A DNA stretch of 64,000 nucleotides, taken from positions 18,789 through 82,788 of the forward strand of contig DF237361.1 in assembly GCA_000708835.1 (NCBI GenBank), in the 5' to 3' direction. How positions within the stretch are numbered: position 1 is the stretch's first letter; every line of letters begins with the position of its first letter. This DNA comes from Klebsormidium nitens. Lineage: Eukaryota > Streptophyta > Klebsormidiophyceae > Klebsormidiales > Klebsormidiaceae. The notes under the pieces were generated by a model. It made no database searches. It worked only from the letters and a program-made list of their open reading frames with translations, and was not told where the DNA came from. This document shows, one piece after another, positions 13,268-25,260 of this stretch. Both the position numbers and the translations under genes were made by a program.

Positions 13268-13597
13268 ATGCCTGCTCGAAAGCGACATGTTTGCAAGTGC
13301 AGGGTGTCCAAAATGAGAGACAGTTACCTACCTCTCCAGTCCCTGCTTCAGAACTGCCAACATGCCCTAGACTCTGGGGCCTCCCCTGCAGGCGGACTGC
13401 TGCTCAAGGAACTCTGTACAACGAAGACAGCAAGGGACGACTTGCTGGACCTTCAAAATTCGTGGCTCCAGATTGTCGGGTACAGCCCTAACCCTGAGCT
13501 AAACCTCCGATTTTGCTTGGACGCGTTGCAACACAACAATTTGCAATGGCAAATGGTGACCGCATTCTCTACGAATTACATTATCTTCGCTAGCTAG
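13268..13597 (+). CDS. Possible small hypothetical protein (109 aa)
   Basis: An ATG-started frame that I do not recognise. The first ~16 residues are basic with two close cysteines; the rest looks like amphipathic helices (LQSLLQNCQHALDSG, LLDLQNSWLQIVGYSPNP, LNLRFCLDALQHN), more protein-like than most chance frames in the window. It sits about 330 bp upstream of the rhodanese start on the same strand, so it could also be part of a 5' leader, an upstream ORF, or an unrelated short gene. No splice link to the downstream gene was evident. Confidence 0.25.
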   Translation: MPARKRHVCKCRVSKMRDSYLPLQSLLQNCQHALDSGASPAGGLLLKELCTTKTARDDLLDLQNSWLQIVGYSPNPELNLRFCLDALQHNNLQWQMVTAFSTNYIIFAS

Positions 13598-13651
13598 TCG
13601 TTCAAGGAGTTAGAAGGCGGCTCCTTTGTCAAGGTCCGATTGCAACTTTTG

Positions 13652-13680
13652 CGAACACTTTTTCGAACACTTTTTCGAAC
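13652..13680 (+). repeat. Short tandem repeat, 12-bp unit
   Basis: Two full copies of CGAACACTTTTT followed by CGAAC, about 250 bp upstream of the rhodanese start codon. It may be simple slippage or a repeated factor-binding site. Confidence 0.8.
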
Positions 13681-13928
13681 AAACGAGGAGAGCGCAGTTG
13701 CGACTAACCCGGTTACTGTAGTAACCACGGTCCAGCTGAAGAAGAAGCAGCTGGTCAGCACAACCTGGAGGCAGCACGAAGCTCAGCACATTTTAGGAGG
13801 CCATCTGTTGGGCCTCGCTGCAGCAGAGGCGACAAACAACTTAGCTGATACCTATTGTAGCTACTGTAGGTTGGTTGAAGGAATGCATTTTGGCGTGAAA
13901 ACTTTCTTTGCTGACGGGCAATGCTCCA

Positions 13929-16742
13929 ATGACAGCCTCTGCGACCAGCTTCTCAAGGCCCGCTCCTTGTCAAGGGCCCCAGCTCAAATCAGGGACGCAG
14001 AACACTGTGCAAACTCACCTCTCAGCTAAATTTCTGTCTGCAAAGGTCCCTCAGGCCCCTCTTTCCACGACCTCTTCGAGGTGCCTCTTCAGCTTGCGGC
14101 CTCAACCGGGTCTTACATTCGTTGCCTCACAGGCATTTTACCGGCGCACAATCTGTGATGCTGGGGTGGTAAGGTCGTTGCATGCAAAAGCACCCGCAGC
14201 CGGTCAAGCTGATGGACAGACAATGGCAGGGGTCGAAGAAGGTCATTCTCAGGAGCACCCCCTCGTGTATGTCAGCTTCTACAAGTTTGCCAGCCTGCCG
14301 GACTACGAGCAGCTAAGACTGGCCATCAAGCAAAGATGTGACGAAGAAGTAAGTCACAACCCACATAGCTACAACCACTTTGGTTCGCTCGGATGGGTCA
14401 CGTTGTGGGTACTCATGGTCCTTCTGTTGTTTGGCGGCCTTTGCCCCTGCATCACTTATCAATACCTTATCTCCAACTTTCCCCGCTTCCAACATTTTGT
14501 GTTGCTTCTTGTTGAGTTAGTTTCCTTCAGCAGTCAAGGATGGCAACATTTATCACGCTGGAACATCCCTGCGTTCGCAACGGCACGGCCAACGCGCTAC
14601 CTGACTTGTGCTACCCACTGCACAGGGTGTTGCTGGTGGCATCATTGTGGCGCCAGAGGGCATCAACGGCAGCATCTGTGGCACAAGGGCCGGCATCGAC
14701 TCCGTCCTTGCGTACCTGCGGTCCGACCCGCGCTTTGCCACCATGCGCAACACTGAGGGGCCAGGCCCTTCAGAAGCTCCCCCAAGCCCAAGTGCAACGG
14801 GCGCCCCGAAGGCCACCGAAAACGTGAAGGGGAATGGATGGGTCGGGCCCAAAGGGGAAGAGTGGAAGGCGACGCCCTTTCAGCGGGACAGAGTGAATGT
14901 CAAATTGAAGAAAGAGGTGAGGAGCCATGGTGGCGGATCAAAGCACTTCACAGGGGCAGGTAGAGTTTTCCCTTCTTTGAGTGCAGGCGCTACAACTCAA
15001 GTTCCAAAACGCTCGTTGGAAGATGCATTTTCCATTGGTCCATATCCGCGAGCGCCTGGCGACCACTGTGGCAGAGTCTCAGTCCGTTGATTGGCCTCAA
15101 CCTATCTGCAGGTCATTCCACTAGGGGTGGAAGTGGACCCCATGCAACGGGTGGGCACATATGTGAAGCCTTCGGAGTGGAACGCCCTCCTTGAAGACCC
15201 GGATGTGGTGAGCAAGCTTTTGTGTGTCTACTATTGATGACCGTTCTGCTGTTCGAGTCGAATGAGGGGAGGGCCGCTGGCCTCCATCCTGATGTTCATT
15301 GGTAGTCGCTCTTCAGTCCATCCTACGGTGGCTGCTAGTTTCCTGCAGTATATGACAAGATATGCTGCAATACGCAGTTGATCCAGGAAACAAGCTTGGG
15401 GCTTAGAAGTGATGACCACTGGCTCCTGTCCAGGTTGTGGTGGACGTTCGCAACGCGTACGAAACGCGGATTGGCAAGTTCCGAGGTGCTGTTGACCCGC
15501 GCACCGAGAGCTTCAAGGACTTCCCGGAGTGGGTAGAAAGAAACCTGCTAGAAGCGACGGCAAGTGGTCTCGACAGGGCGTCTAGTGGGGGAGCAGCTAG
15601 TACGGCAGGGAGAGGGGAAGACACTGAGGTCGATCTGCCCGACCAGACTGAGGAGGGTGACACACACAGACTGAAACGGGGCAGAGAAGAGGAGTCGGCC
15701 GCTAGAGTCTTCTGGGACACTGGCGACAGCGGGGAGCATGAAGCAGGCACTGGGGGGCAGCGAAGCGAGACAGCAGTGCAGAACGGCTTATCAGATCTGT
15801 CGGACGGGGATGACTCCATTGTCAAAAGTGACCAAGGGGACGAGACAACTGCGGGTGTTGCAGAGCCGGACGTCCGAACCACTGCGGACTCGGCCAAGGA
15901 GAAGAAGGTCGCCATGTACTGTACCGGGGGCATTCGATGTGAGAAGTCGACTTCGTTGCTGCTGCAGATGGGCTTCAAAGAGGTCGGTGTAACATTCCCT
16001 AGCCTGTTGTACAGTTTAAGACATTAATTGCTTGTACGCCACAGCCTGTTATCGGAGGGTTGTTGATAAATGTCCTTCATTAGCATAGCACAAGCCTTTT
16101 GATGTAACTGAGGCCGGCTTCAGCCAGGGCCGCCAGCCGACCTTCCAGGTTCTCGGGGCCTACGGAGAAGTCTACATTTGAAAACTTGAATGCTTTCAAA
16201 GTGAAACGAGAAACGGCGGCTGTTTGGTCGAACAGCCGGTGTCCCCTGTGAAGGCTTCAGCCTTCGGGTTTTGAACTCAGAATGTTGGCCCTACAATATA
16301 CTTTGAGATCCCCGTTCTACAGGTGTATCACTTAGAAGGCGGGATCCTCCGGTACCTGGATGAAGTTCCGCCCGAAGAGAGCCTGTGGGAGGGCGAGTGC
16401 TTCGTCTTCGACCGGCGCACGTCCGTGAAGCACGGGATGGAGCCGGGGAGCTACTCTCTGTGCTTTGCATGCAAGGAGCCCATTAGCCCGGCGCAGAAAG
16501 AATCGCCCTTGTATATCACGGGCATCCAGTGTCCCCTGTGCGCTCACAAGAAAACGGAGAAGCAGAAGGAGCGGGATCGCCAGCGGCAGAGGCAGTTTGA
16601 AACGTACGGGCTGATAGGAGGGGCGCTGACCCGGAGCAGGCCTCCCAAAAAGGCTGTTGCCGGCACGAAACGAGAAGTGGCGGAGACGGAGAGAGTTGGT
16701 CGCTGGGTGACATGCGGAGAACAGGACAGACGAGAGCATTGA
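13929..16742 (+). CDS. TrhO/UPF0176-type rhodanese protein (plant STR7/STR8 class)
   Basis: Exons 13929-14348, 14626-14916, 15112-15207, 15434-15982, 16323-16742; every intron is phase 0; 591 residues. The first ~110 residues are Ser/Ala/Arg-rich and look like an organelle transit peptide. The family N-domain follows ([17 protein letters not shown], then [17 protein letters not shown]), then the rhodanese domain ([19 protein letters not shown]) with active-site Cys near residue 432 in [12 protein letters not shown], and a C-terminal zinc-type CFAC...CPLC pair. Bacterial TrhO hydroxylates U34 of tRNA; plant relatives are organellar, so a tRNA role is plausible but inferred. About 118 acidic, low-complexity residues (15550-15902) are inserted inside the rhodanese domain before the catalytic loop. 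A small upstream exon cannot be excluded, so the start is less certain than the rest. Confidence 0.88.
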
Positions 16743-17902
16743 CCCAAGTTGGTATTCGGGTTGGATTTCGCTTGTTTGGAACGGACCATTCAAGCGCAAT
16801 CGTATGTTGGGCTTTGAATGGATTCAAGTCAGCTCCGAAGTACCTCGGAAGTCTTATAACTCCCTAACATTATCATGAACCGTCGGATGGGTATGCAAAC
16901 GTACATGCTGGTGGAACTCTTTCCAATCTAGCACATGGAAGATTTGAGGCCTAATCTGTAAGATGATATTATACGCGGACGGTTACCGCGCTTTTATTTA
17001 CTTTCATGATGGATTTTTCGCATAGCATCCAATATGGCTGGTAATTGTAATGCTGGCCGGCCCCGGCCATGCCAGGCGGCCCTTAATGATAGAGTGCCCA
17101 TGCGCATCGCGACCTTGCTATCATTCATGACACAGGATTGGTGTACGGTCCCCGGCCATGCGCATGCCAGCTAGCTGCACCGTCTGACGAGACTGGAAAG
17201 CTTTTGCGTACGCGCTCGGATAGAATTTGATAAGGGGAGAAGTCGACACTTTCCAAATATTGTCCATCTAGTGTCTCCGCGCGCCGGCGCAACAGGATGA
17301 AAGCTTTTGAAGAGAGTTCACTACAAGACCCAGTACGACTGCGCAAGGATGACGCACTTTTGGACCTAAGACGGTACTAGTACGCCGTGGCGGCCACCAT
17401 AGCCATCATCGCTGTTGAATCCGGAGAAGTGCTTGCTCGACGCCAGCAGTCGAAGTAATTGCTCAGCGCCGCTGCGTCTGGCACAGCTAATCTACAACAA
17501 GCTAGCTCCACGTGCAGCCTCTGGTAGCGGCAAGCGTCCAGCCATGCAAGAAGGGCGGCATCTAGGAAAAAATGAAGCACGACTTTCAATACCTGGTTCA
17601 GTCTGGTTCTAGATAAGACTCAGAACCCAAGTGCTTCCAGTCCTGAGTACTGATCTTTCTAGCATGGAGGGTTGCGGCAACCGCAACTTGATTGAGCAAG
17701 TCCTACTGGGAAAGTCAAGCCATAACTTCCTCCATCAGCAGCAAAGTCCTTTTGTAACCTGCGAGCAGCTTCCGGACCCGAGACGACAGACCGTGATCGC
17801 CAGGCTTGACAACCCGACACGATCGAGCGTTCACAACCGGACCACTTCAACCCGACCATTTTATTGTACACTTCAAGACGATGCTTCCAAATAACTTAGA
17901 GG
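16743..17902. other. Intergenic gap between convergent rhodanese and O-fucosyltransferase genes
   Basis: About 1.16 kb with no supported coding exon. Around 16890-17180 it carries CATGC/GCATG words and a self-complementary GGCCGGCCCCGGCC stretch near 17056. Confidence 0.6.
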
Positions 17903-20900
17903 TCAACGCTGCTCGTCGACCGGCAGCCGCCGGCCCACCCGCGGCCGGTCATCCATTAGCCCCCAGTTATCCGCTCCCTCCGAAGCTGCCCTTTTCTCAG
18001 CTTTCCGGCTCCGCTTGAGCCGGTCCGTGTCCGGATTATCGTTCTCGACCTCCTCCGTCTCCTCCGTCTCGTCTTCCTCATCCCCCTCCTTTGCTCTGCG
18101 AGTGGGGGTTGTCCCTTCATCCGCCCATTCCCCTCGCAGAGCTCCCCAGACCTCAGCCTCCTCCTCTTTCCTCGACCGCGTACCCTGCTTTTCCCCCCTC
18201 CCAACCTCCAGTTCTTTCTTTTCCCTAGCACCGCGCTCTTCCCACCCGTCTGCTTCTCGTCGCCTTGTTTCCGCTTCTGCCTCTCCGTCGCCCAGTCCCA
18301 GGTTCCTGCCCCGGTTCTTGATCCAGCCCGGGTCCTCCTCCTCTTCCTCGTCCTCCGGCGCGTCCTGGTACCCCGGTTGGCCTTCCCGGCACATGCACTC
18401 GGGGGCAGGGTACGAGTACAGCGACTGCTCTCGCTTGCGCTCCGCTACCCCATGCAAATCGTTGTCCTCCCGCATCGCGCGCAGTTCAGCGGAGAAGTCA
18501 GCCCACCTGCAAGCGCCACGAAATTGCCGCGTCTCATCATTGGACCGACCGAAGACTACTTCTGTAAACTATAGCGCGCCATCCGTCTTTGCTGTTCAAG
18601 CAACAGCAAGCATCATAAACGACTTTCAAGGGCTTTCAGGAAGTGATCAGCGGGCAGGCCACAAATCTTCCCTTCTTGCTCTCAGAAAACGCGTATTAAG
18701 AAGCAAGCCATGACTCGACTAGACGCAGACGCAAACCAGTGGTTCCGGCAGCCGCTCACTGGAGCGTGTGGTTGTCGAGGAGGCGCGCGAGGGCCTTCTT
18801 GTCGGGGCTGACCGTCTTCCAGTGGTTCTGGTTGCGGTACCGCCGGTGGCCCTCCACCAGCTGCGGGAAGTTGCCCCCCTGCGTCGCCATGAAAACTTCG
18901 GCCGCCACGCACACCGTGAAGTCCAGCGCCGCCAGCTGCGACGACCGGCCCTACAAAGCGCCACCGCGAAGGCATGTCAGCTAAACCGTTCAGCCGTGAG
19001 AACCACGGTGGTCAGTCATGTTGAAGCAAGCAAAGCGCGCCTCTTCCCTGTTGTCGCAAGTGCCCGAAAGCAGTTTGAAGAATTTCAGAATGCGGTTCGT
19101 GCTCCTCGCTCAAGCTGAGCAAATGAAGCCCCGCGACATTTTGCGGCGGGGGTCCCGGTTGCCAGCCAAAATCCAGACTTGATATCTTTCCAAAAGGCCT
19201 TTGCAGCACAGCAGGAGGAAAGCCCCACAAGTTCCCCCATAGCAAAGACACCCGGCCCACCTTGAAGGGTGCCAGCTCGTCCGGTGAGAGGAGCGTCTCC
19301 TTGGTTTGCAGGGACGGGAACATGTCACGCAATGCGGGGGGCAGCCCGCCGTAGACGTCGCCCGCTGCCAGGTACACGGGGGTGCTCGCCGGGAAGCCCA
19401 TGCCACGCAGGATGAGGCCCACCTCGAGCGGCGTCAGCGGACATTTGCCGGCCCTGCAACCAGACCGTCTTGCGTGAGGCCCCGGAAGCCAGTCCCAACT
19501 TGCCTAACCGTTTGCTTTTTGCCGTGCTCAGCCAGACAAGGGATGGCGGATTTTTTACAGTGGTAAGATGGCTCAGCCCGGACTACGCCGAATCCGATAT
19601 GCAAACCGTGTTTCTGCTGAAAGCGATGCTGGCAAGGCAAGCAGAAGAAGCGCAGCGGCCAAGGGATCCCTCTCGAGAGAGAGAGAGAGGTGCGGTGTCG
19701 ACAGCAACAAGCTCCGTCGTCTTGAGAGCAAAACGCCCGGGCTTACAGAAAGCTAACAAACCGGTGCTAGCGAAGCATAACCCCGCCGGCCTGCAGATAC
19801 TGCTAAGTCTCCGCCCCAAGACTCCGAGACACCCCCCGTCCGCGCTCACCTCCTGACGGACCCTGGGTCGATCGCTTTGCGGCCCGGGCGGGTGAATTTG
19901 CCGCTCCAGCCGACCTCCCGGAAGGCAGCCATCTCCTCGCGCTCCTGGGTCCCGCCGTCGTACAAGCAGTTGCTGAACGCGACCATGTCCTTCTCGAAGC
20001 GCAGATGCACAGCCAGGTACCGCCCGCCGGGGCTCCGCGCTACCATCTGAACAGAGGTGTGCCGTTCAAGAGCTTCACCATGCTTGACAATGAACCAGCA
20101 GAAGAGCGGGTTGGATGGGCCAGCATGACAGAAGAGGCAACTACACCAAAACCGTTTGCTTGATGTATACAGCCAGGAAAAGCTGACCACACGAAAAGCC
20201 ACCACCAAACTCGGCCCTGGCAAGCTCGCCATAACAATCGAGGACTACATTCTCCCCTCAAGTGTCAAAAGGAGAGTCGAATATAGAGGGGTCCCTCGTG
20301 CGAAACAACCTCCAGCAAATCTCAATCAGCTTACCCGTTCAACAATTGTGTCTGCCATGGACTTTATGCGGGGTGCGAAGCGCAGCGCGTGGAAGTTGGC
20401 GCGGCAGCGCAGCTGCTGGAGGGCGGGCTCCACATCATCGTAAGTGAGGCGGTTCGCAAACGGGTCGAGGCGCAGGGCGCCCTTGGCCCGGAGCAGGGGC
20501 AGGACCTCCGTCAGGTAGTACGAGGGAGACGACCATGCGGGCACCTGGGTAAACGTGGACAGTATATCAAATACTAGATCGGATTGTCAGAAGAAAGCAT
20601 TCATGGTTTGGGGGCAGAAATGTAACTGAGGAAAGACTTCGCAAAAGAGTCTCAAGTTGCTTGATGCAAGCGTAAGAAGCAGACCTAACGAGATTTGGAA
20701 TGTTTCACTCTGAGCAGTCTGCAAAGACCAACTGGCCGACAGTATGCTCGAGAACGCCTGAGCGAACGCGGAAGTAAGACAAATGACCCCTTTTCGTTGT
20801 TATGGTTCTTAGAGAAGGGCACAGGTCCGACGCCAAACAGGTGAGAAGGCGTCCTGACCTTCGTCTTCTGCCTGTAGTCTTCCGTCAGGAACTGGTACTC

Positions 20901-22644
20901 CTTTGGCAGCTGGTGTACTATCTCGATGTCAGCAAACAGCGCCATGATGAAGTGGTTCACGTCGAAGATGTCCTCGAAGGTGCTGACGTGGCAAAAAGAC
21001 GGGTTCAGTCAGTCGGAGCAGAAAAGCTGGAAGGCTTGCTTCAGTCACTTTGGCTGCTGATCAAGTTCGTAACAACCTGGGACTGACGTGTGGCAACCTT
21101 TTAGGTGGCTCAAGCAGATGGCCGGCCCCTTCCGACGTTAGTAAATGATGCAGCCGGATGGTACGAGTACTGGTGTGCTGCAGAGGGTGACAGCCAAGAA
21201 GGATACTAACCTTGGGTCTTTCCAGATGGCGTGATAGTAGAGGTGTGGAATGACCAGAGTTGCATTGAGCAGCTTTGCAATCGCCACCGCATTGCAGATC
21301 TGCAAAGGCACAGATGTCGAGTGGAGTCTACATTCGTCGCACTTCCTTTGGATGTCCAGCAGATTGCACGTTCTCCTTCCCATTAAGAATGGATGCAATC
21401 GGGCGCAGAGACGCGCGTGAGAGCAATCGAGAAAACCACGACTCACCGCCGATCGCTGCTGATTCAAGCCGCCGTTGACAACAGGACTGATGTAGCCGTT
21501 GCTGGTATATCGTGACTCTGCAAGTACGGGTGGTGCAAAGTCAGAACAGACGCCATCAACTCAGAGTCTCGGCTTCGCGCAAGACTGGGAACAAACCAAA
21601 GCGAGCAATCCTTTCGGGTTACAAGTACTTTCACAATCCACTACGCATGATTGAGGCTTCACACGTGGACGCACCAGGCACAACCCGTTTCCGCCCAGCG
21701 CAGGGCCGCCAGCCAGTGTCGGACTTCAAAGCCTGCCACTCCAGCGCTCCCTGCAGCAGAAAGGGCCCTAGTTATATGTCCTGAGCATGCTCAAACAGCT
21801 TCTTCTGGATGTGGCAGCCTCAGCTTGTGTTTTTTGTGTAAAGATCAATTATTCTGTTTTACCCCCAGTCTGTACGCAGCCTGGGGATGTTGGTTCACTG
21901 CAGTCCATGGTGATCAAGAGAGTATGCAGGAGGAATACTTCCAATTTTGAGTTGGCAAAAGCAAGTTGGGGGAGCGCCGACAAGCCACTCAAGCGAAAGG
22001 GCGCAAGACCGAAATTGCATTCTGGATTCAAAAGTAAATTGGAATCATCTTTTGAATGGAAGGCTTACCTCCACCGGAATGTCATCTGCTGCTGACATAT
22101 TTGCTGCAAAACGTGCGTATGCAAGGTGGCTTCTATACACGGACCCCGGAGGCTGAGAGTGGGCGCGTCTGGTGGGGAGGTCAACCATGGCGGAGCCAGA
22201 ATATAGGCTACGGCCAGCAATGACGAGGATGGCTGCTAGGCACAATACAGCGGGCCTGAAAGAAGAGACAGGAATGTCATCAAGCACCCAGCCAGGCCTG
22301 GAGAAGTTTGATGTTTGGGACATGTGCATATAATCAGACACTTGCACGCGCTGCAATGCAGTGCAGATACCGATGCATCAGCTGTCTTTGCACATCAATC
22401 GCCACACGGAAGAAAGAAGAGCTGCTAACGTGCAAATGAATCACCCATGGTGGTGACTCCTGTTAGTCTCTCACCTCCGCAGAACGTTGAAGAAGGACAG
22501 CCAAGGCCGCTTTACCCCTGATGGTTTCAGAAGGGTACGAGAACGTGCGCCAAGTGGTCCTCTGGGCAGCACATCCTTGGTTGTCACGGGAAGTCCAACC
22601 CCATTATCCACGGCCCTTGCCCGAATGCCCATCTCGTTGGCCAT
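17903..22644 (-). CDS. O-fucosyltransferase-like glycosyltransferase (plant DUF246/GT106), type II membrane protein
   Basis: Eleven exons, phase-consistent: 22644-22475, 22255-22069, 21750-21675, 21517-21447, 21299-21211, 20982-20859, 20544-20335, 20046-19850, 19453-19261, 18950-18760, 18506-17903; 703 residues. A signal anchor ([13 protein letters not shown], about residues 58-71) after a basic N-terminus predicts a Golgi type II protein. Family landmarks in order: [13 protein letters not shown]..., [56 protein letters not shown], the donor-binding [33 protein letters not shown], and [10 protein letters not shown]. Relatives act in cell-wall polysaccharide or protein O-fucosylation; the acceptor is unknown here. 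After the conserved CMC motif the protein continues with ~160 highly charged Glu/Arg residues, longer than I expect for the family. The start was placed at the first ATG before the anchor; an upstream GTG in the same frame was ignored. Confidence 0.92.
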
Positions 22645-24030
22645 CTTTGATACCCGAGTAAGTCCTATGCGCACTCAGGCTTTCTTGGCTTCCGACGGCC
22701 CACCCTCCTGGGAGCCAATCACAGGCCGATGGCTGATGAACGTCGACTCCGCTCAACCACAGACTATTTCCCCCCAAATGCGCGCACAAGGGCTCTCAAA
22801 GCTTGACGAAGTACAATTCCCTTCAAGCTGGACTTTCTAGGCCTCCTGGCAGGAATGACCGCTGACGCGGCTCACAATAAGCAGGAGGGCCATTGATCAA
22901 ACTTAAAGCCGCGGCAGCTGGCTTGAAAAAGACCGCTTCAGATAAGCAGGACCTTATAACTGTGCGAGGAAGTCCTGTTACTCCAATCTGATGGAGTTCT
23001 GAAGGACCCCCCAGAGCGGACCGAAGCATAACCTTTCTGCTACATCGCTGGCCCGCATTTTCGTGCCGTCGATCCGTCTGGTGAAAATGCCACACTGCAG
23101 AAAGTTTGAGAAGCACGCAGCAATTGCAATTTGCAATGGAGCCAATGCTCCATGGACCATGACCACATGATAGGTATTATGTGCATGATGCATGATGCAC
23201 CCGGTGAGCGATAGCCCTTGCGAAAGCTAGACCGCCATACCTGGTACATACCGCTACGGTAATCCTGATACGTACAGTAGGTATCAATTGTGTCCGGTGC
23301 GTACCCCTTGATCACGTGGCTTCATGGGCAAACCCCCCGTGCTCAACAACACAGCCGCCTAGAGGATACAGCGCGCAGGAAGAAGTGCCAGCTAGATAGA
23401 GCATCAGATGTGAATAGATATCAGCGCGCTGCCTCACCAGCCGCTTCCTGGTGCTCGGGCACTTCTTCCTGCAGTGCCGCTCGCCCTCTGGGACCAGTGC
23501 AACTCGATGGTCGTCCCCGCCACATTTCTCTCTAGTGCATGCAGCCGCTCTCTTCTGCAATATAGAGGAGGTGAGATGGTGAGAGCGACAGGAAACACCA
23601 GGATTCGGACTTCTAGGACCTCGGGGGCCAAAACATGACAAATACTTCTCGAGCGTGATTGGCGGTCTTTTCCAACCATGATGCGATGCTTCAAGGACGT
23701 TCATCGTTCCTCATAGACTCATACGAAGGTAAGATTATAAGCCATGCATCCAGCCTCTTGAGTAGGACTTGGGGCCGGTAATTCCGATTTCGAAGAGAAC
23801 CGTAGGCGCTCCGTAGGCGTAAGTTAACAGGCAATCATCCAATCAGCCTACTCCTCATTTCCTCTTAAGCTGCGCTCAAAGAGAAAAGCGTTGTTCGTTT
23901 TTCCGCCAATCCGGGCAGTTCTGAAAGAACTAAACTGTTCTGACTGTGTTTTCTCAGTGTCGTCTGCCTTGACGCCTTGTCTTTTAAATCCTAAGGGCGC
24001 CTCTGAAAACTTCCTTTGTTGCGTTCTCAG
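22645..24030. other. Gap upstream of the O-fucosyltransferase gene
   Basis: About 1.4 kb. It should contain the O-fucosyltransferase promoter. I looked for upstream exons of the bestrophin-like fragment that follows and found none. A CATG-rich patch lies at about 23140-23200. Confidence 0.5.
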
Positions 24031-24264
24031 GTCGGGGTATTGATCGAGGAGCCGTTCTCGATCCTGGCGCTGCAAGCCATTTGCAACTCGGCTGAGAAGA
24101 ACGTGGCGAAGGTGACCCAGGTGCACAAGGACTTGCGCAAGCGGCGCGTGCAAAGGGCGCTCGACGACGAGAAGCAGGCCGAGCACGAGCGTTGTCACGA
24201 GCATGGGGCGTGGCAAGAGGTCGGCCGGAACGAACGGAGCATCTCATTGAGGGAGGGTACGTAG
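24031..24264 (+). pseudogene. Orphan terminal exon resembling a bestrophin-like (UPF0187) channel
   Basis: A good acceptor (TTCTCAG, ending 24030) precedes an open frame of 77 codons ending in TAG. Its start, VGVLIEEPFSILALQAIC, matches the conserved C-terminal segment of UPF0187/bestrophin-like anion channels (plant VCCN relatives), where an IEEPF-type motif follows the last helix; a charged tail follows. None of the upstream channel body (membrane helices, pore residues) is visible in the preceding 1.4 kb. It may therefore be a duplicated or captured gene end, or the last exon of a gene with a very long intron reaching past the O-fucosyltransferase gene. I think a fragment is likelier. Confidence 0.55.
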
Positions 24265-25260
24265 CACTCATGCTTTAGCTGACGCAGTCTGTGAGAGGAA
24301 GCGGGTTTGGGGTCGATGCAGGGGATCTGACGGACGAGATGTGATTGAACGGAAGCGTGCTAGCCAGGAGCAGCTTTGAGCTTCGGTTCAATACAAAGAT
24401 CTTAGTAGCAGCGCACATGACAACAAGTTTGCTACCAACCTTAAGTTATTGGACACAGAAGCCAGCTCTACATGAGACCGGTTGTATATTAAGTACTCTG
24501 AATCATGCTCCGTTAAAATAGCTGCCTTCCATATGGAACGACATATTACATGGCAAAACAATCGAAGTAGGTTGAAGTTGAATTGAAATGAATGCTCACA
24601 TACAGGTATATAGGTTAAATCAAGTGAAAACATTGAATAGAGGAGTCAGCGGTAGGCGGACATCGCGTTCACGAATAAGGGTGAAGCAAATAGGGTTGTG
24701 GCCGACGTAATTGATTGTATGATTTGGTAGACGTGCGCGGCCTCTTCTGGTAGATAATCTGTGATTGAATACAAAGCTAACATATACGAAGTTTAGTACT
24801 AACAAACTTGCTGCGCGATTGTTGCCATGTCGACAGCAAGTTCATTAACTTACTGAATCTGCTCATAGCCGACTCTTGTCTAGGCTAGAGTCAAAACGGT
24901 GAATATCAATAGAAAGGGTATGCGGCTTGACGCATGGGGGCTTCGCTCGGACTAGCCAGTGCTTCATGGCCTTTCTTTTTCAAATCAACCTGGCGCATTG
25001 TGGTTAATGCCCTATGAATCCTTTGCGGCTGTGCCACGCGCTCAAGTCACGATCGATCACCGACAGAAAAACGTTCATCAACAAGATTGTGTATACCAAC
25101 AACTACCGAAATAATTCCATAATGTTTGGTGGACCGGAATCAAAGGTCCAATAGACTGGATGACTGCTAAGTGTTTATATTACTTATTACACGACAAAAT
25201 TGATTTCCTCTTTGCTCTCCGGAATTTGTCAAAATTATGTTCTTGCACTCTCAGTGTATC
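24265..25260. other. Intergenic gap, AT-richer
   Basis: About 1 kb between the bestrophin-like exon and the 3' end of the dehydrogenase gene. It is visibly richer in A/T than the coding parts; I see no exon, RNA gene or repeat worth naming. Confidence 0.5.

Larger units (their letters stand above)
12889..13928. other. Divergent spacer between the PPR and rhodanese genes
   Basis: About 1.04 kb that must hold both promoters. It contains a 109-codon plus-strand frame (13268-13597, listed separately) and a 12-bp tandem repeat at 13652-13680. No TATA box or other core element can be assigned with confidence. Confidence 0.5.

Noticed and set aside
18015-18713. Ser-rich 232-codon plus-strand frame
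   Set aside because: Antisense to the Glu/Arg tail of the O-fucosyltransferase; serine runs come from reversed GAG/GAA codons.
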